NCBI RefSeq assembly: GCF_964204645.1
Contig: NC_134035.1
Coordinates: 7,812,501 to 7,876,500 of the forward strand
Direction: 5' to 3'
Source: Tubulanus polymorphus
Lineage: Eukaryota > Nemertea > Palaeonemertea > Tubulaniformes > Tubulanidae
Length of the DNA: 64,000 bases
The first letter of the stretch is position 1; every line of letters begins with the position of its first letter. The notes beneath the pieces are model-generated. The model searched no databases, was not told the DNA's origin, and worked only from the letters and a program-made list of their open reading frames with translations. Below, one piece after another: positions 10,516 to 22,744 of the stretch. The translations under genes and the position numbers were made by a program.

Positions 10516-10633
10516 GTCTACAGCACCCGGTATTCCCAGGCGGTCACCCATCCAAGTACTAACCGGGCCCGACGTTGCTTAATTTCGGTGATCGGACGAG
10601 AACCGGTGCTTTCAACGTGGTATGGCCGTAGAC
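10516..10633 (-). rRNA. 5S rRNA: 5S rRNA, copy 19 (G51A)
   Basis: G51A at 10583; spacer with CTATATCTAAC and ACTGC as at copy 8; -13 G. Confidence 0.97.
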
Positions 10634-11070
10634 AACAAAACGTATCAATCTAACCGTTTTGATATTACCTTCTCGATAGGATCGCCACCTCAGCGAGGCA
10701 TCCACTTTTTATGTCTCTTTTAACACAGTTTCAATTGCTCAACTGATAAAACCAGGTACAATTATCCATTCGCTCCATCGAAAGATGTAGAAACAAACGC
10801 CTTTCCCTTCGCTCAAGGATCGGCGTTGAATAAGGCGGAGGAAACTATGAGAACAGCTACTTAGCAACACAATCTGTGACGTCACATTACCAGAAAACAT
10901 CCAATCTTCTATCTAACAAAGTATCGATTTGGGAATATATCTGCGACAACAAAATTTTGACAGCTTCGTTCAACTAATGGCGAAAACAAACAAGCAAATA
11001 AACAAACAAATAAACGGCTGTTTGCGAGTGCTTTTAATTTTTGAAATAAATCGAGCAAAATTTGAAAAAA

Positions 11071-11188
11071 GTCTACAGCACCCGGTATTCCCAGGCGGTC
11101 ACCCATCCAAGTACTAACCGGGCCCGACGTTGCTTAGCTTCGGTGATCAGACGAGAACCGGTGCTTTCAACGTGGTATGGCCGTAGAC
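11071..11188 (-). rRNA. 5S rRNA: 5S rRNA, copy 20 (U52C, C40U)
   Basis: U52C at 11137 as in copy 9, plus C40U at 11149 (loop C) found nowhere else in the window. Class B spacer; -13 T. Confidence 0.97.
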
Positions 11189-11627
11189 AACAAAACGTAT
11201 AAATCTAACCGTTTTGATATTACCTTCTCGATAGGATCGCCACCTCAGCGAGGCATCCACTTTTTATGTCTCTTTTAACACAGTTTCAATTGCTCAACTG
11301 ATAAAACCAGGTACAATTATCCATTCGCTCCATCGAAAGATGTAGAAACAAACGCCTTTCCCTTCGCTCAAGGATCGGCGTTGAATAAGGCGGAGGAAAC
11401 TATGAGAACAGCTACTTAGCAACACAATCTGTGACGTCACATTACCAGAAAACATCCAATCTTCTATCTCTAACAAAGTATCGATTTGGGAATATATCTG
11501 CGACAACAAAATTTTGACACCTTCGTTCAACTAATGCCGTAAACGAACAAGCAAATAAACAAACAAATAAACGGCTGTTTGCGAGTGCTTTTAATTTTTG
11601 AAATAAATCGAGCAAAATTTGAAAAAA

Positions 11628-11745
11628 GTCTACAGCACCCGGTATTCCCAGGCGGTCACCCATCCAAGTACTAACCGGGCCCGACGTTGCTTAACTTCGG
11701 TGATCGGACGAGAACCGGTGCTTTCAACGTGGTATGGCCGTAGAC
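11628..11745 (-). rRNA. 5S rRNA: 5S rRNA, copy 21
   Basis: Consensus. Class C-like spacer with ATGCCGTAAACG as at copy 10; -13 G. Confidence 0.98.
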
Positions 11746-12182
11746 AACAAAACGTATCAATCTAACCGTTTTGATATTACCTTCTCGATAGGATCGCCAC
11801 CTCAGCGAGGCATCCACTTTTTATGTCTCTTTTAACACAGTTTCAATTGCTCAACTGATAAAACCAGGTACAATTATCCATTCGCTCCATCGAAAGATGT
11901 AGAAACAAACGCCTTTCCCTTCGCTCAAGGATCGGCGTTGAATAAGGCGGAGGAAACTATGAGAACAGCTACTTAGCAACACAATCTGTGACGTCACATT
12001 ACCAGAAAACATCCAATCTTCTATCTAACAAAGTATCGATTTGGGAATATATCTGCGACAACAAAATTTTGACAGCTTCGTTCAACTAATGGCGAAAACA
12101 AACAAGCAAATAAACAAACAAATAAACGGCTGTTTGCGAGTGCTTTTAATTTTTGAAATAAATCGAGCAAAATTTGAAAAAA

Positions 12183-12300
12183 GTCTACAGCACCCGGTAT
12201 TCCCAGGCGGTCACCCATCCAAGTACTAACCGGGCCCGACGTTGCTTAACTTCGGTGATCGGACGAGAACCGGTGCTTTCAACGTGGTATGGCCGTAGAC
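12183..12300 (-). rRNA. 5S rRNA: 5S rRNA, copy 22
   Basis: Consensus. Class B spacer; -13 G, unlike its counterpart copy 11, which marks the end of the 11-unit duplication. Confidence 0.98.
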
Positions 12301-12737
12301 AACAAAACGTATCAATCTAACCGTTTTGATATTACCTTCTCGATAGGATCGCCACCTCAGCGAGGCATCCACTTTTTATGTCTCTTTTAACACAGTTTCA
12401 ATTGCTCAACTGATAAAACCAGGTACAATTATCCATTCGCTCCATCGAAAGATGTAGAAACAAACGCCTTTCCCTTCGCTCAAGGATCGGCGTTGAATAA
12501 GGCGGAGGAAACTATGAGAACAGCTACTTAGCAACACAATCTGTGACGTCACATTACCAGAAAACATCCAATCTTCTATCTAACAAAGTATCGATTTGGG
12601 AATATATCTGCGACAACAAAATTTTGACGGCTTCGTTCAACTAATGGCGAAAACAAACAAGCAAATAAACAAACAAATAAACGGCTGTTTGCGAGTGCTT
12701 TTAATTTTTGAAATAAATCGAGCAAAATTTGAAAAAA

Positions 12738-12855
12738 GTCTACAGCACCCGGTATTCCCAGGCGGTCACCCATCCAAGTACTAACCGGGCCCGACGTTGC
12801 TTAACTTCGGTGATCGGACGAGAACCGGTGCTTTCAACGTGGTATGGCCGTAGAC
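12738..12855 (-). rRNA. 5S rRNA: 5S rRNA, copy 23
   Basis: Consensus. Mixed spacer of 437 bp (no CT, CGGC, AAAACA, TTTGCG); -13 G. Confidence 0.98.
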
Positions 12856-13294
12856 AACAAAACGTATCAATCTAACCGTTTTGATATTACCTTCTCGATA
12901 GGATCGCCACCTCAGCGAGGCATCCACTTTTTATGTCTCTTTTAACAAAGTTTCAATTGCTCAACTGATAAAACCAGGTACAATTATCCATTCGCTCCAT
13001 CGAAAGATGTAGAAACAAACGCCTTTCTCTTCGCTCAAGGATCGGCGTTGAATAAGGCGGAGGAAACTATGAGAACAGCTACTTAGCAACACAATCTGTG
13101 ACGTCACATTACCAGAAAACATCCAATCTTCTATCTCTAACAAAGTATCGATTTGGGAATATATCTGCGACAACAAAATTTTGACGGCTTCGTTCAACTA
13201 ATGGCGAAAACGAACAAGCAAATAAACAAACAAATAAACGGCTGTTTACGAGTGCTTTTAATTTTTGAAATAAATCGAGCAAAATTTGAAAAAA

Positions 13295-13412
13295 GTCTAC
13301 AGCACCCGGTATTCCCAGGCGGTCACCCATCCAAGTACTAACCGGGCCCGACGTTGCTTAACTTCGGTGATCGGACGAGAACCGGTGCTTTCAACGTGGT
13401 ATGGCCGTAGAC
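13295..13412 (-). rRNA. 5S rRNA: 5S rRNA, copy 24
   Basis: Consensus. Class A spacer with AACAAAG and TTTCTCTTC; -13 T. Confidence 0.98.
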
Positions 13413-13851
13413 AACAAAACGTATAAATCTAACCGTTTTGATATTACCTTCTCGATAGGATCGCCACCTCAGCGAGGCATCCACTTTTTATGTCTCTTTT
13501 AACACAGTTTCAATTGCTCAACTGATAAAACCAGGTACAATTATCCATTCGCTCCATCGAAAGATGTAGAAACAAACGCCTTTCCCTTCGCTCAAGGATC
13601 GGCGTTGAATAAGGCGGAGGAAACTATGAGAACAGCTACTTAGCAACACAATCTGTGACGTCACATTACCAGAAAACATCCAATCTTCTATCTCTAACAA
13701 AGTATCGATTTGGGAATATATCTGCGACAACAAAATTTTGACACCTTCGTTCAACTAATGGCGTAAACAAACAAGCAAATAAACAAACAAATAAACGGCT
13801 GTTTGCGAGTGCTTTTAATTTTTGAAATAAATCGAGCAAAATTTGAAAAAA

Positions 13852-13969
13852 GTCTACAGCACCCGGTATTCCCAGGCGGTCACCCATCCAAGTACTAACC
13901 GGGCCCGACGTTGCTTAACTTCGGTGATCGGACGAGAACCGGTGCTTTCAACGTGGTATGGCCGTAGAC
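13852..13969 (-). rRNA. 5S rRNA: 5S rRNA, copy 25
   Basis: Consensus. Class C spacer; -13 T. Confidence 0.98.
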
Positions 13970-14406
13970 AACAAAACGTATAAATCTAACCGTTTTGATA
14001 TTACCTTCTCGATAGGATCGCCACCTCAGCGAGGCATCCACTTTTTATGTCTCTTTTAACACAGTTTCAATTGCTCAACTGATAAAACCAGGTACAATTA
14101 TCCATTCGCTCCATCGAAAGATGTAGAAACAAACGCCTTTCCCTTCGCTCAAGGATCGGCGTTGAATAAGGCGGAGGAAACTATGAGAACAGCTACTTAG
14201 CAACACAATCTGTGACGTCACATTACCAGAAAACATCCAATCTTCTATCTAACAAAGTATCGATTTGGGAATATATCTGCGACAACAAAATTTTGACAGC
14301 TTCGTTCAACTAATGGCGAAAACAAACAAGCAAATAAACAAACAAATAAACGGCTGTTTGCGAGTGCTTTTAATTTTTGAAATAAATCGAGCAAAATTTG
14401 AAAAAA

Positions 14407-14524
14407 GTCTACAGCACCCGGTATTCCCAGGCGGTCACCCATCCAAGTACTAACCGGGCCCGACGTTGCTTAACTTCGGTGATCGGACGAGAACCGGTGC
14501 TTTCAACGTGGTATGGCCGTAGAC
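14407..14524 (-). rRNA. 5S rRNA: 5S rRNA, copy 26
   Basis: Consensus. Class B spacer; -13 is the rare C. Confidence 0.98.
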
Positions 14525-14961
14525 AACAAAACGTATGAATCTAACCGTTTTGATATTACCTTCTCGATAGGATCGCCACCTCAGCGAGGCATCCACTTTT
14601 TATGTCTCTTTTAACACAGTTTCAATTGCTCAACTGATAAAACCAGGTACAATTATCCATTCGCTCCATCGAAAGATGTAGAAACAAACGCCTTTCCCTT
14701 CGCTCAAGGATCGGCGTTGAATAAGGCGGAGGAAACTATGAGAACAGCTACTTAGCAACACAATCTGTGACGTCACATTACCAGAAAACATCCAATCTTC
14801 TATCTAACAAAGTATCGATTTGGGAATATATCTGCGACAACAAAATTTTGACGGCTTCGTTCAACTAATGGCGAAAACAAACAAGCAAATAAACAAACAA
14901 ATAAACGGCTGTTTGCGAGTGCTTTTAATTTTTGAAATAAATCGAGCAAAATTTGAAAAAA

Positions 14962-15079
14962 GTCTACAGCACCCGGTATTCCCAGGCGGTCACCCATCCA
15001 AGTACTAACCGGGCCCGACGTTGCTTAACTTCGGTGATCGGACGAGAACCGGTGCTTTCAACGTGGTATGGCCGTAGAC
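14962..15079 (-). rRNA. 5S rRNA: 5S rRNA, copy 27
   Basis: Consensus. Mixed spacer (no CT, CGGC, AAAACA, TTTGCG); -13 T. Confidence 0.98.
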
Positions 15080-15516
15080 AACAAAACGTATAAATCTAAC
15101 CGTTTTGATATTACCTTCTCGATAGGATCGCCACCTCAGCGAGGCATCCACTTTTTATGTCTCTTTTAACACAGTTTCAATTGCTCAACTGATAAAACCA
15201 GGTACAATTATCCATTCGCTCCATCGAAAGATGTAGAAACAAACGCCTTTCCCTTCGCTCAAGGATCGGCGTTGAATAAGGCGGAGGAAACTATGAGAAC
15301 AGCTACTTAGCAACACAATCTGTGACGTCACATTACCAGAAAACATCCAATCTTCTATCTAACAAAGTATCGATTTGGGAATATATCTGCGACAACAAAA
15401 TTTTGACGGCTTCGTTCAACTAATGGCGAAAACGAACAAGCAAATAAACAAACAAATAAACGGCTGTTTGCGAGTGCTTTTAATTTTTGAAATAAATCGA
15501 GCAAAATTTGAAAAAA

Positions 15517-15634
15517 GTCTACAGCACCCGGTATTCCCAGGCGGTCACCCATCCAAGTACTAACCGGGCCCGACGTTGCTTAACTTCGGTGATCGGACGA
15601 GAACCGGTGCTTTCAACGTGGTATGGCCGTAGAC
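15517..15634 (-). rRNA. 5S rRNA: 5S rRNA, copy 28
   Basis: Consensus. Mixed spacer (no CT, CGGC, AAAACG, TTTGCG), the only one of this combination; -13 rare C. Confidence 0.98.
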
Positions 15635-16071
15635 AACAAAACGTATGAATCTAACCGTTTTGATATTACCTTCTCGATAGGATCGCCACCTCAGCGAGGC
15701 ATCCACTTTTTATGTCTCTTTTAACACAGTTTCAATTGCTCAACTGATAAAACCAGGTACAATTATCCATTCGCTCCATCGAAAGATGTAGAAACAAACG
15801 CCTTTCCCTTCGCTCAAGGATCGGCGTTGAATAAGGCGGAGGAAACTATGAGAACAGCTACTTAGCAACACAATCTGTGACGTCACATTACCAGAAAACA
15901 TCCAATCTTCTATCTAACAAAGTATCGATTTGGGAATATATCTGCGACAACAAAATTTTGACGGCTTCGTTCAACTAATGGCGAAAACAAACAAGCAAAT
16001 AAACAAACAAATAAACGGCTGTTTGCGAGTGCTTTTAATTTTTGAAATAAATCGAGCAAAATTTGAAAAAA

Positions 16072-16189
16072 GTCTACAGCACCCGGTATTCCCAGGCGGT
16101 CACCCATCCAAGTACTAACCGGGCCCGACGTTGCTTAACTTCGGTGATCGGACGAGAACCGGTGCTTTCAACGTGGTATGGCCGTAGAC
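16072..16189 (-). rRNA. 5S rRNA: 5S rRNA, copy 29
   Basis: Consensus. Mixed spacer as at copy 27; -13 T. Confidence 0.98.
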
Positions 16190-16628
16190 AACAAAACGTA
16201 TAAATCTAACCGTTTTGATATTACCTTCTCGATAGGATTGCCACCTCAGCGAGGCATCCACTTTTTATGTCTCTTTTAACAAAGTTTCAATTGCTCAACT
16301 GATAAAACCAGGTACAATTATCCATTCGCTCCATCGAAAGATGTAGAAACAAACGCCTTTCTCTTCGCTCAAGGATCGGCGTTGAATAAGGCGGAGGAAA
16401 CTATGAGAACAGCTACTTAGCAACACAATCTGTGACGTCACATTACCAGAAAACATCCAATCTTCTATCTCTAACAAAGTATCGATTTGGGAATATATCT
16501 GCGACAACAAAATTTTGACGGCTTCGTTCAACTAATGGCGAAAACGAACAAGCAAATAAACAAACAAATAAACGGCTGTTTACGAGTGCTTTTAATTTTT
16601 GAAATAAATCGAGCAAAATTTGAAAAAA

Positions 16629-16746
16629 GTCTACAGCACCCGGTATTCCCAGGCGGTCACCCATCCAAGTACTAACCGGGCCCGACGTTGCTTAACTTCG
16701 GTGATCGGACGAGAACCGGTGCTTTCAACGTGGTATGGCCGTAGAC
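16629..16746 (-). rRNA. 5S rRNA: 5S rRNA, copy 30
   Basis: Consensus. Class A spacer with AACAAAG and TTTCTCTTC plus a private GGATTGCC in the inverted repeat; -13 T. Confidence 0.98.
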
Positions 16747-17185
16747 AACAAAACGTATAAATCTAACCGTTTTGATATTACCTTCTCGATAGGATCGCCA
16801 CCTCAGCGAGGCATCCACTTTTTATGTCTCTTTTAACACAGTTTCAATTGCTCAACTGATAAAACCAGGTACAATTATCCATTCGCTCCATCGAAAGATG
16901 TAGAAACAAACGCCTTTCCCTTCGCTCAAGGATCGGCGTTGAATAAGGCGGAGGAAACTATGAGAACAGCTACTTAGCAACACAATCTGTGACGTCACAT
17001 TACCAGAAAACATCCAATCTTCTATCTCTAACAAAGTATCGATTTGGGAATATATCTGCGACAACAAAATTTTGACACCTTCGTTCAACTAATGGCGTAA
17101 ACAAACAAGCAAATAAACAAACAAATAAACGGCTGTTTGCGAGTGCTTTTAATTTTTGAAATAAATCGAGCAAAATTTGAAAAAA

Positions 17186-17302
17186 GTCTACAGCACCCGG
17201 TATTCCCAGGCGGTCACCCATCCAAGTACTTAGAGGCCCGACGTTGCTTAACTTCGGTGATCGGACGAGAACCGGTGCTTTCAACGTGGTATGGCCGTAG
17301 AC
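17186..17302 (-). rRNA. 5S rRNA: Aberrant 5S rRNA, copy 31 (possible pseudogene)
   Basis: 117 nt, one base short. RNA positions 69-73 (CGGUU) are replaced by UCUA, at 17231-17234. This removes three of the five bases on one side of helix V and alters the intermediate promoter element and the edge of loop E; the rest is consensus. Unlike the single-base variants elsewhere, this is a compound change, which suggests one templated or repair error. Promoter boxes A and C and the T6 terminator are intact, so it may be transcribed into a faulty RNA. Class C spacer; -13 T. Confidence 0.9.
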
Positions 17303-17739
17303 AACAAAACGTATAAATCTAACCGTTTTGATATTACCTTCTCGATAGGATCGCCACCTCAGCGAGGCATCCATTTTTTATGTCTCTTTTAACACAGTTT
17401 CAATTGCTCAACTGATAAAACCAGGTACAATTATCCATTCGCTCCATCGAAAGATGTAGAAACAAACGCCTTTCCCTTCGCTCAAGGATCGGCGTTGAAT
17501 AAGGCGGAGGAAACTATGAGAACAGCTACTTAGCAACACAATCTGTGACGTCACATTACCAGAAAACATCCAATCTTCTATCTAACAAAGTATCGATTTG
17601 GGAATATATCTGCGACAACAAAATTTTGACAGCTTCGTTCAACTAATGGCGAAAACAAACAAGCAAATAAACAAACAAATAAACGGCTGTTTGCGAGTGC
17701 TTTTAATTTTTGAAATAAATCGAGCAAAATTTGAAAAAA

Positions 17740-17857
17740 GTCTACAGCACCCGGTATTCCCAGGCGGTCACCCATCCAAGTACTAACCGGGCCCGACGTT
17801 GCTTAACTTCGGTGATCGGACGAGAACCGGTGCTTTCAACGTGGTATGGCCGTAGAC
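17740..17857 (-). rRNA. 5S rRNA: 5S rRNA, copy 32
   Basis: Consensus. Class B spacer with a private T giving CATCCATTTTTTA; -13 T. Confidence 0.98.
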
Positions 17858-18296
17858 AACAAAACGTATAAATCTAACCGTTTTGATATTACCTTCTCGA
17901 TAGGATCGCCACCTCAGCGAGGCATCCACTTTTTATGTCTCTTTTAACACAGTTTCAATTGCTCAACTGATAAAACCAGGTACAATTATCCATTCGCTCC
18001 ATCGAAAGATGTAGAAACAAACGCCTTTCTCTTCGCTCAAGGATCGGCGTTGAATAAGGCGGAGGAAACTATGAGAACAGCTACTTAGCAACACAATCTG
18101 TGACGTCACATTACCAGAAAACATCCAATCTTCTATCTCTAACAAAGTATCGATTTGGGAATATATCTGCGACAACAAAATTTTGACGGCTTCGTTCAAC
18201 TAATGGCGAAAACGAACAAGCAAATAAACAAACAAATAAACGGCTGTTTACGAGTGCTTTTAATTTTTGAAATAAATCGAGCAAAATTTGAAAAAA

Positions 18297-18414
18297 GTCT
18301 ACAGCACCCGGTATTCCCAGGCGGTCACCCATCCAAGTACTAACCGGGCCCGACGTTGCTTAACTTCGGTGATCGGACGAGAACCGGTGCTTTCAACGTG
18401 GTATGGCCGTAGAC
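18297..18414 (-). rRNA. 5S rRNA: 5S rRNA, copy 33
   Basis: Consensus. Class A spacer with TTTCTCTTC; -13 G. Confidence 0.98.
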
Positions 18415-18851
18415 AACAAAACGTATCAATCTAACCGTTTTGATATTACCTTCTCGATAGGATCGCCACCTCAGCGAGGCATCCACTTTTTATGTCTCTT
18501 TTAACACAGTTTCAATTGCTCAACTGATAAAACCAGGTACAATTATCCATTCGCTCCATCGAAAGATGTAGAAACAAACGCCTTTCCCTTCGCTCAAGGA
18601 TCGGCGTTGAATAAGGCGGAGGAAACTATGAGAACAGCTACTTAGCAACACAATCTGTGACGTCACATTACCAGAAAACATCCAATCTTCTATCTAACAA
18701 AGTATCGATTTGGGAATATATCTGCGACAACAAAATTTTGACAGCTTCGTTCAACTAATGGCGAAAACAAACAAGCAAATAAACAAACAAATAAACGGCT
18801 GTTTGCGAGTGCTTTTAATTTTTGAAATAAATCGAGCAAAATTTGAAAAAA

Positions 18852-18969
18852 GTCTACAGCACCCGGTATTCCCAGGCGGTCACCCATCCAAGTACTAAAC
18901 GGGCCCGACGTTGCTTAACTTCGGTGATCGGACGAGAACCGGTGCTTTCAACGTGGTATGGCCGTAGAC
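18852..18969 (-). rRNA. 5S rRNA: 5S rRNA, copy 34 (G71U)
   Basis: G71U at 18899 breaks the G71-C104 pair at the end of helix V. Class B spacer; -13 T. Confidence 0.97.
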
Positions 18970-19408
18970 AACAAAACGTATAAATCTAACCGTTTTGATA
19001 TTACCTTCTCGATAGGATCGCCACCTCAGCGAGGCATCCACTTTTTATGTCTCTTTTAACACAGTTTCAATTGCTCAACTGATAAAACCAGGTACAATTA
19101 TCCATTCGCTCCATCGAAAGATGTAGAAACAAACGCCTTTCCCTTCGCTCAAGGATCGGCGTTGAATAAGGCGGAGGAAACTATGAGAACAGCTACTTAG
19201 CAACACAATCTGTGACGTCACATTACCAGAAAACATCCAATCTTCTATCTCTAACAAAGTATCGATTTGGGAATATATCTGCGACAACAAAATTTTGACA
19301 CCTTCGTTCAACTAATGGCGTAAACAAACAAGCAAATAAACAAACAAATAAACGGCTGTTTGCGAGTGCTTTTAATTTTTGAAATAAATCGAGCAAAATT
19401 TGAAAAAA

Positions 19409-19526
19409 GTCTACAGCACCCGGTATTCCCAGGCGGTCACCCATCCAAGTACTAACCGGGCCCGACGTTGCTTAACTTCGGTGATCGGACGAGAACCGGT
19501 GCTTTCAACGTGGTATGGCCGTAGAC
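19409..19526 (-). rRNA. 5S rRNA: 5S rRNA, copy 35
   Basis: Consensus. Class C spacer; -13 T. Confidence 0.98.
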
Positions 19527-19963
19527 AACAAAACGTATAAATCTAACCGTTTTGATATTACCTTCTCGATAGGATCGCCACCTCAGCGAGGCATCCACTT
19601 TTTATGTCTCTTTTAACACAGTTTCAATTGCTCAACTGATAAAACCAGGTACAATTATCCATTCGCTCCATCGAAAGATGTAGAAACAAACGCCTTTCCC
19701 TTCGCTCAAGGATCGGCGTTGAATAAGGCGGAGGAAACTATGAGAACAGCTACTTAGCAACACAATCTGTGACGTCACATTACCAGAAAACATCCAATCT
19801 TCTATCTAACAAAGTATCGATTTGGGAATATATCTGCGACAACAAAATTTTGACAGCTTCGTTCAACTAATGGCGAAAACAAACAAGCAAATAAACAAAC
19901 AAATAAACGGCTGTTTGCGAGTGCTTTTAATTTTTGAAATAAATCGAGCAAAATTTGAAAAAA

Positions 19964-20081
19964 GTCTACAGCACCCGGTATTCCCAGGCGGTCACCCATC
20001 CAAGTACTAAACGGGCCCGACGTTGCTTAACTTCGGTGATCGGACGAGAACCGGTGCTTTCAACGTGGTATGGCCGTAGAC
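19964..20081 (-). rRNA. 5S rRNA: 5S rRNA, copy 36 (G71U)
   Basis: Same G71U as copy 34, at 20011, two units away. Class B spacer; -13 G. Confidence 0.97.
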
Positions 20082-20518
20082 AACAAAACGTATCAATCTA
20101 ACCGTTTTGATATTACCTTCTCGATAGGATCGCCACCTCAGCGAGGCATCCACTTTTTATGTCTCTTTTAACACAGTTTCAATTGCTCAACTGATAAAAC
20201 CAGGTACAATTATCCGTTCGCTCCATCGAAAGATGTAGAAACAAACGCCTTTCCCTTCGCTCAAGGATCGGCGTTGAATAAGGCGGAGGAAACTATGAGA
20301 ACAGCTACTTAGCAACACAATCTGTGACGTCACATTACCAGAAAACATCCAATCTTCTATCTAACAAAGTATCGATTTGGGAATATATCTGCGACAACAA
20401 AATTTTGACGGCTTCGTTCAACTAATGGCGAAAACAAACAAGCAAATAAACAAACAAATAAACGGCTGTTTGCGAGTGCTTTTAATTTTTGAAATAAATC
20501 GAGCAAAATTTGAAAAAA

Positions 20519-20636
20519 GTCTACAGCACCCGGTATTCCCAGGCGGTCACCCATCCAAGTACTAACCGGGCCCGACGTTGCTTAACTTCGGTGATCGGAC
20601 GAGAACCGGTGCTTTCAACGTGGTATGGCCGTAGAC
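20519..20636 (-). rRNA. 5S rRNA: 5S rRNA, copy 37
   Basis: Consensus. Mixed spacer (no CT, CGGC, AAAACA, TTTGCG) with private TATCCGTTCG; -13 T. Confidence 0.98.
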
Positions 20637-21075
20637 AACAAAACGTATAAATCTAACCGTTTTGATATTACCTTCTCGATAGGATCGCCACCTCAGCGAG
20701 GCATCCACTTTTTATGTCTCTTTTAACACAGTTTCAATTGCTCAACTGATAAAACCAGGTACAATTATTCATTCGCTCCATCGAAAGATGTAGAAACAAA
20801 CGCCTTTCCCTTCGCTCAAGGATCGGCGTTGAATAAGGCGGAGGAAACTATGAGAACAGCTACTTAGCAACACAATCTGTGACGTCACATTACCAGAAAA
20901 CATCCAATCTTCTATCTCTAACAAAGTATCGATTTGGGAATATATCTGCGACAACAAAATTTTGACGGCTTCGTTCAACTAATGGCGAAAACGAACAAGC
21001 AAATAAACAAACAAATAAACGGCTGTTTACGAGTGCTTTTAATTTTTGAAATAAATCGAGCAAAATTTGAAAAAA

Positions 21076-21193
21076 GTCTACAGCACCCGGTATTCCCAGG
21101 CGGTCACCCATCCAAGTACTAACCGGGCCCGACGTTGCTTAACTTCGGTGATCGGACGAGAACCGGTGCTTTCAACGTGGTATGGCCGTAGAC
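21076..21193 (-). rRNA. 5S rRNA: 5S rRNA, copy 38
   Basis: Consensus. Class A spacer with private ATTATTCATT; -13 G. Confidence 0.98.
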
Positions 21194-21632
21194 AACAAAA
21201 CGTATCAATCTAACCGTTTTGATATTACCTTCTCGATAGGATCGCCACCTCAGCGAGGCATCCACTTTTTATGTCTCTTTTAACACAGTTTCAATTGCTC
21301 AACTGATAAAACCAGGTACAATTATCCATTCGCTCCATCGAAAGATGTAGAAACAAACGCCTTTCCCTTCGCTCAAGGATCGGCGTTGAATAAGGCGGAG
21401 GAAACTATGAGAACAGCTACTTAGCAACACAATCTGTGACGTCACATTACCAGAAAACATCCAATCTTCTATCTCTAACAAAGTATCGATTTGGGAATAT
21501 ATCTGCGACGACAAAATTTTGACACCTTCGTTCAACTAATTGCGTACACAAACAAGCAAATAAACAAACAAATAAACGGCTGTTTGCGAGTGCTTTTAAT
21601 TTTTGAAATAAATCGAGCAAAATTTGAAAAAA

Positions 21633-21750
21633 GTCTACAGCACCCGGTATTCCCAGGCGGTCACCCATCCAAGTACTAACCGGGCCCGACGTTGCTTAAC
21701 TTCGGTGATCGGACGAGAACCGGTGCTTTCAACGTGGTATGGCCGTAGAC
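21633..21750 (-). rRNA. 5S rRNA: 5S rRNA, copy 39
   Basis: Consensus. Diverged class C spacer with GCGACGAC and TTGCGTACAC; -13 T. Confidence 0.98.
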
Positions 21751-22189
21751 AACAAAACGTATAAATCTAACCGTTTTGATATTACCTTCTCGATAGGATC
21801 GCCACCTCAGCGAGGCATCCACTTTTTATGTCTCTTTTAACACAGTTTCAATTGCTCAACTGATAAAACCAGGTACAATTATCCATTCGCTCCATCGAAA
21901 GATGTAGAAACAAACGCCTTTCTCTTCGCTCAAGGATCGGCGTTGAATAAGGCGGAGGAAACTATGAGAACAGCTACTTAGCAACACAATCTGTGACGTC
22001 ACATTACCAGAAAACATCCAATCTTCTATCTCTAACAAAGTATCGATTTGGGAATATATCTGCGACAACAAAATTTTGACGGCTTCGTTCAACTAATGGC
22101 GAAAACGAACAAGCAAATAAACAAACAAATAAACGGCTGTTTACGAGTGCTTTTAATTTTTGAAATAAATCGAGCAAAATTTGAAAAAA

Positions 22190-22307
22190 GTCTACAGCAC
22201 CCGGTATTCCCAGGCGGTCACCCATCCAAGTACTAACCGGGCCCGACGTTGCTTAACTTCGGTGATCGGACGAGAACCGGTGCTTTCAACGTGGTATGGC
22301 CGTAGAC
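22190..22307 (-). rRNA. 5S rRNA: 5S rRNA, copy 40
   Basis: Consensus. Class A spacer with TTTCTCTTC; -13 G. Confidence 0.98.
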
Positions 22308-22744
22308 AACAAAACGTATCAATCTAACCGTTTTGATATTACCTTCTCGATAGGATCGCCACCTCAGCGAGGCATCCACTTTTTATGTCTCTTTTAACAC
22401 AGTTTCAATTGCTCAACTGATAAAACCAGGTACAATTATCCATTCGCTCCATCGAAAGATGTAGAAACAAACGCCTTTCCCTTCGCTCAAGGATCGGCGT
22501 TGAATAAGGCGGAGGAAACTATGAGAACAGCTACTTAGCAACACAATCTGTGACGTCACATTACCAGAAAACATCCAATCTTCTATCTAACAAAGTATCG
22601 ATTTGGGAATATATCTGCGACAACAAAATTTTGACAGCTTCGTTCAACTAATGGCGAAAACAAACAAGCAAATAAACAAACAAATAAACGGCTGTTTGCG
22701 AGTGCTTTTAATTTTTGAAATAAATCGAGCAAAATTTGAAAAAA

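Larger units (their letters stand above)
1..12242. repeat. 11-unit segmental duplication (offset 6121 bp)
   Basis: 1-6121 and 6122-12242 match unit by unit with the same order of spacer classes and the same private 5S variants (C91G, A24G, C91G, A24G, G51A, U52C in successive genes). By eye I found only four differences, at 1783, 3819, 7078 and 11149. The copy may extend left of the window; it ends between 12300 and the next unit. Confidence 0.9.
12550..17860. repeat. 6-unit-offset duplication (3334 bp)
   Basis: The four units whose genes start at 12738, 13295, 13852 and 14407 correspond to those at 16072, 16629, 17186 and 17740. Shared markers are AACAAAG (for AACACAG) and TTTCTCTTC in the second unit and class C then B spacers after it. 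The offset falls to 3333 after the 1-nt loss inside the gene at 17186. Confidence 0.75.

Noticed and set aside
17000-17374. A 124-codon open frame, the longest in the window
   Set aside because: It is open only because the one-base loss in the aberrant 5S copy joins two frames across an rRNA gene.
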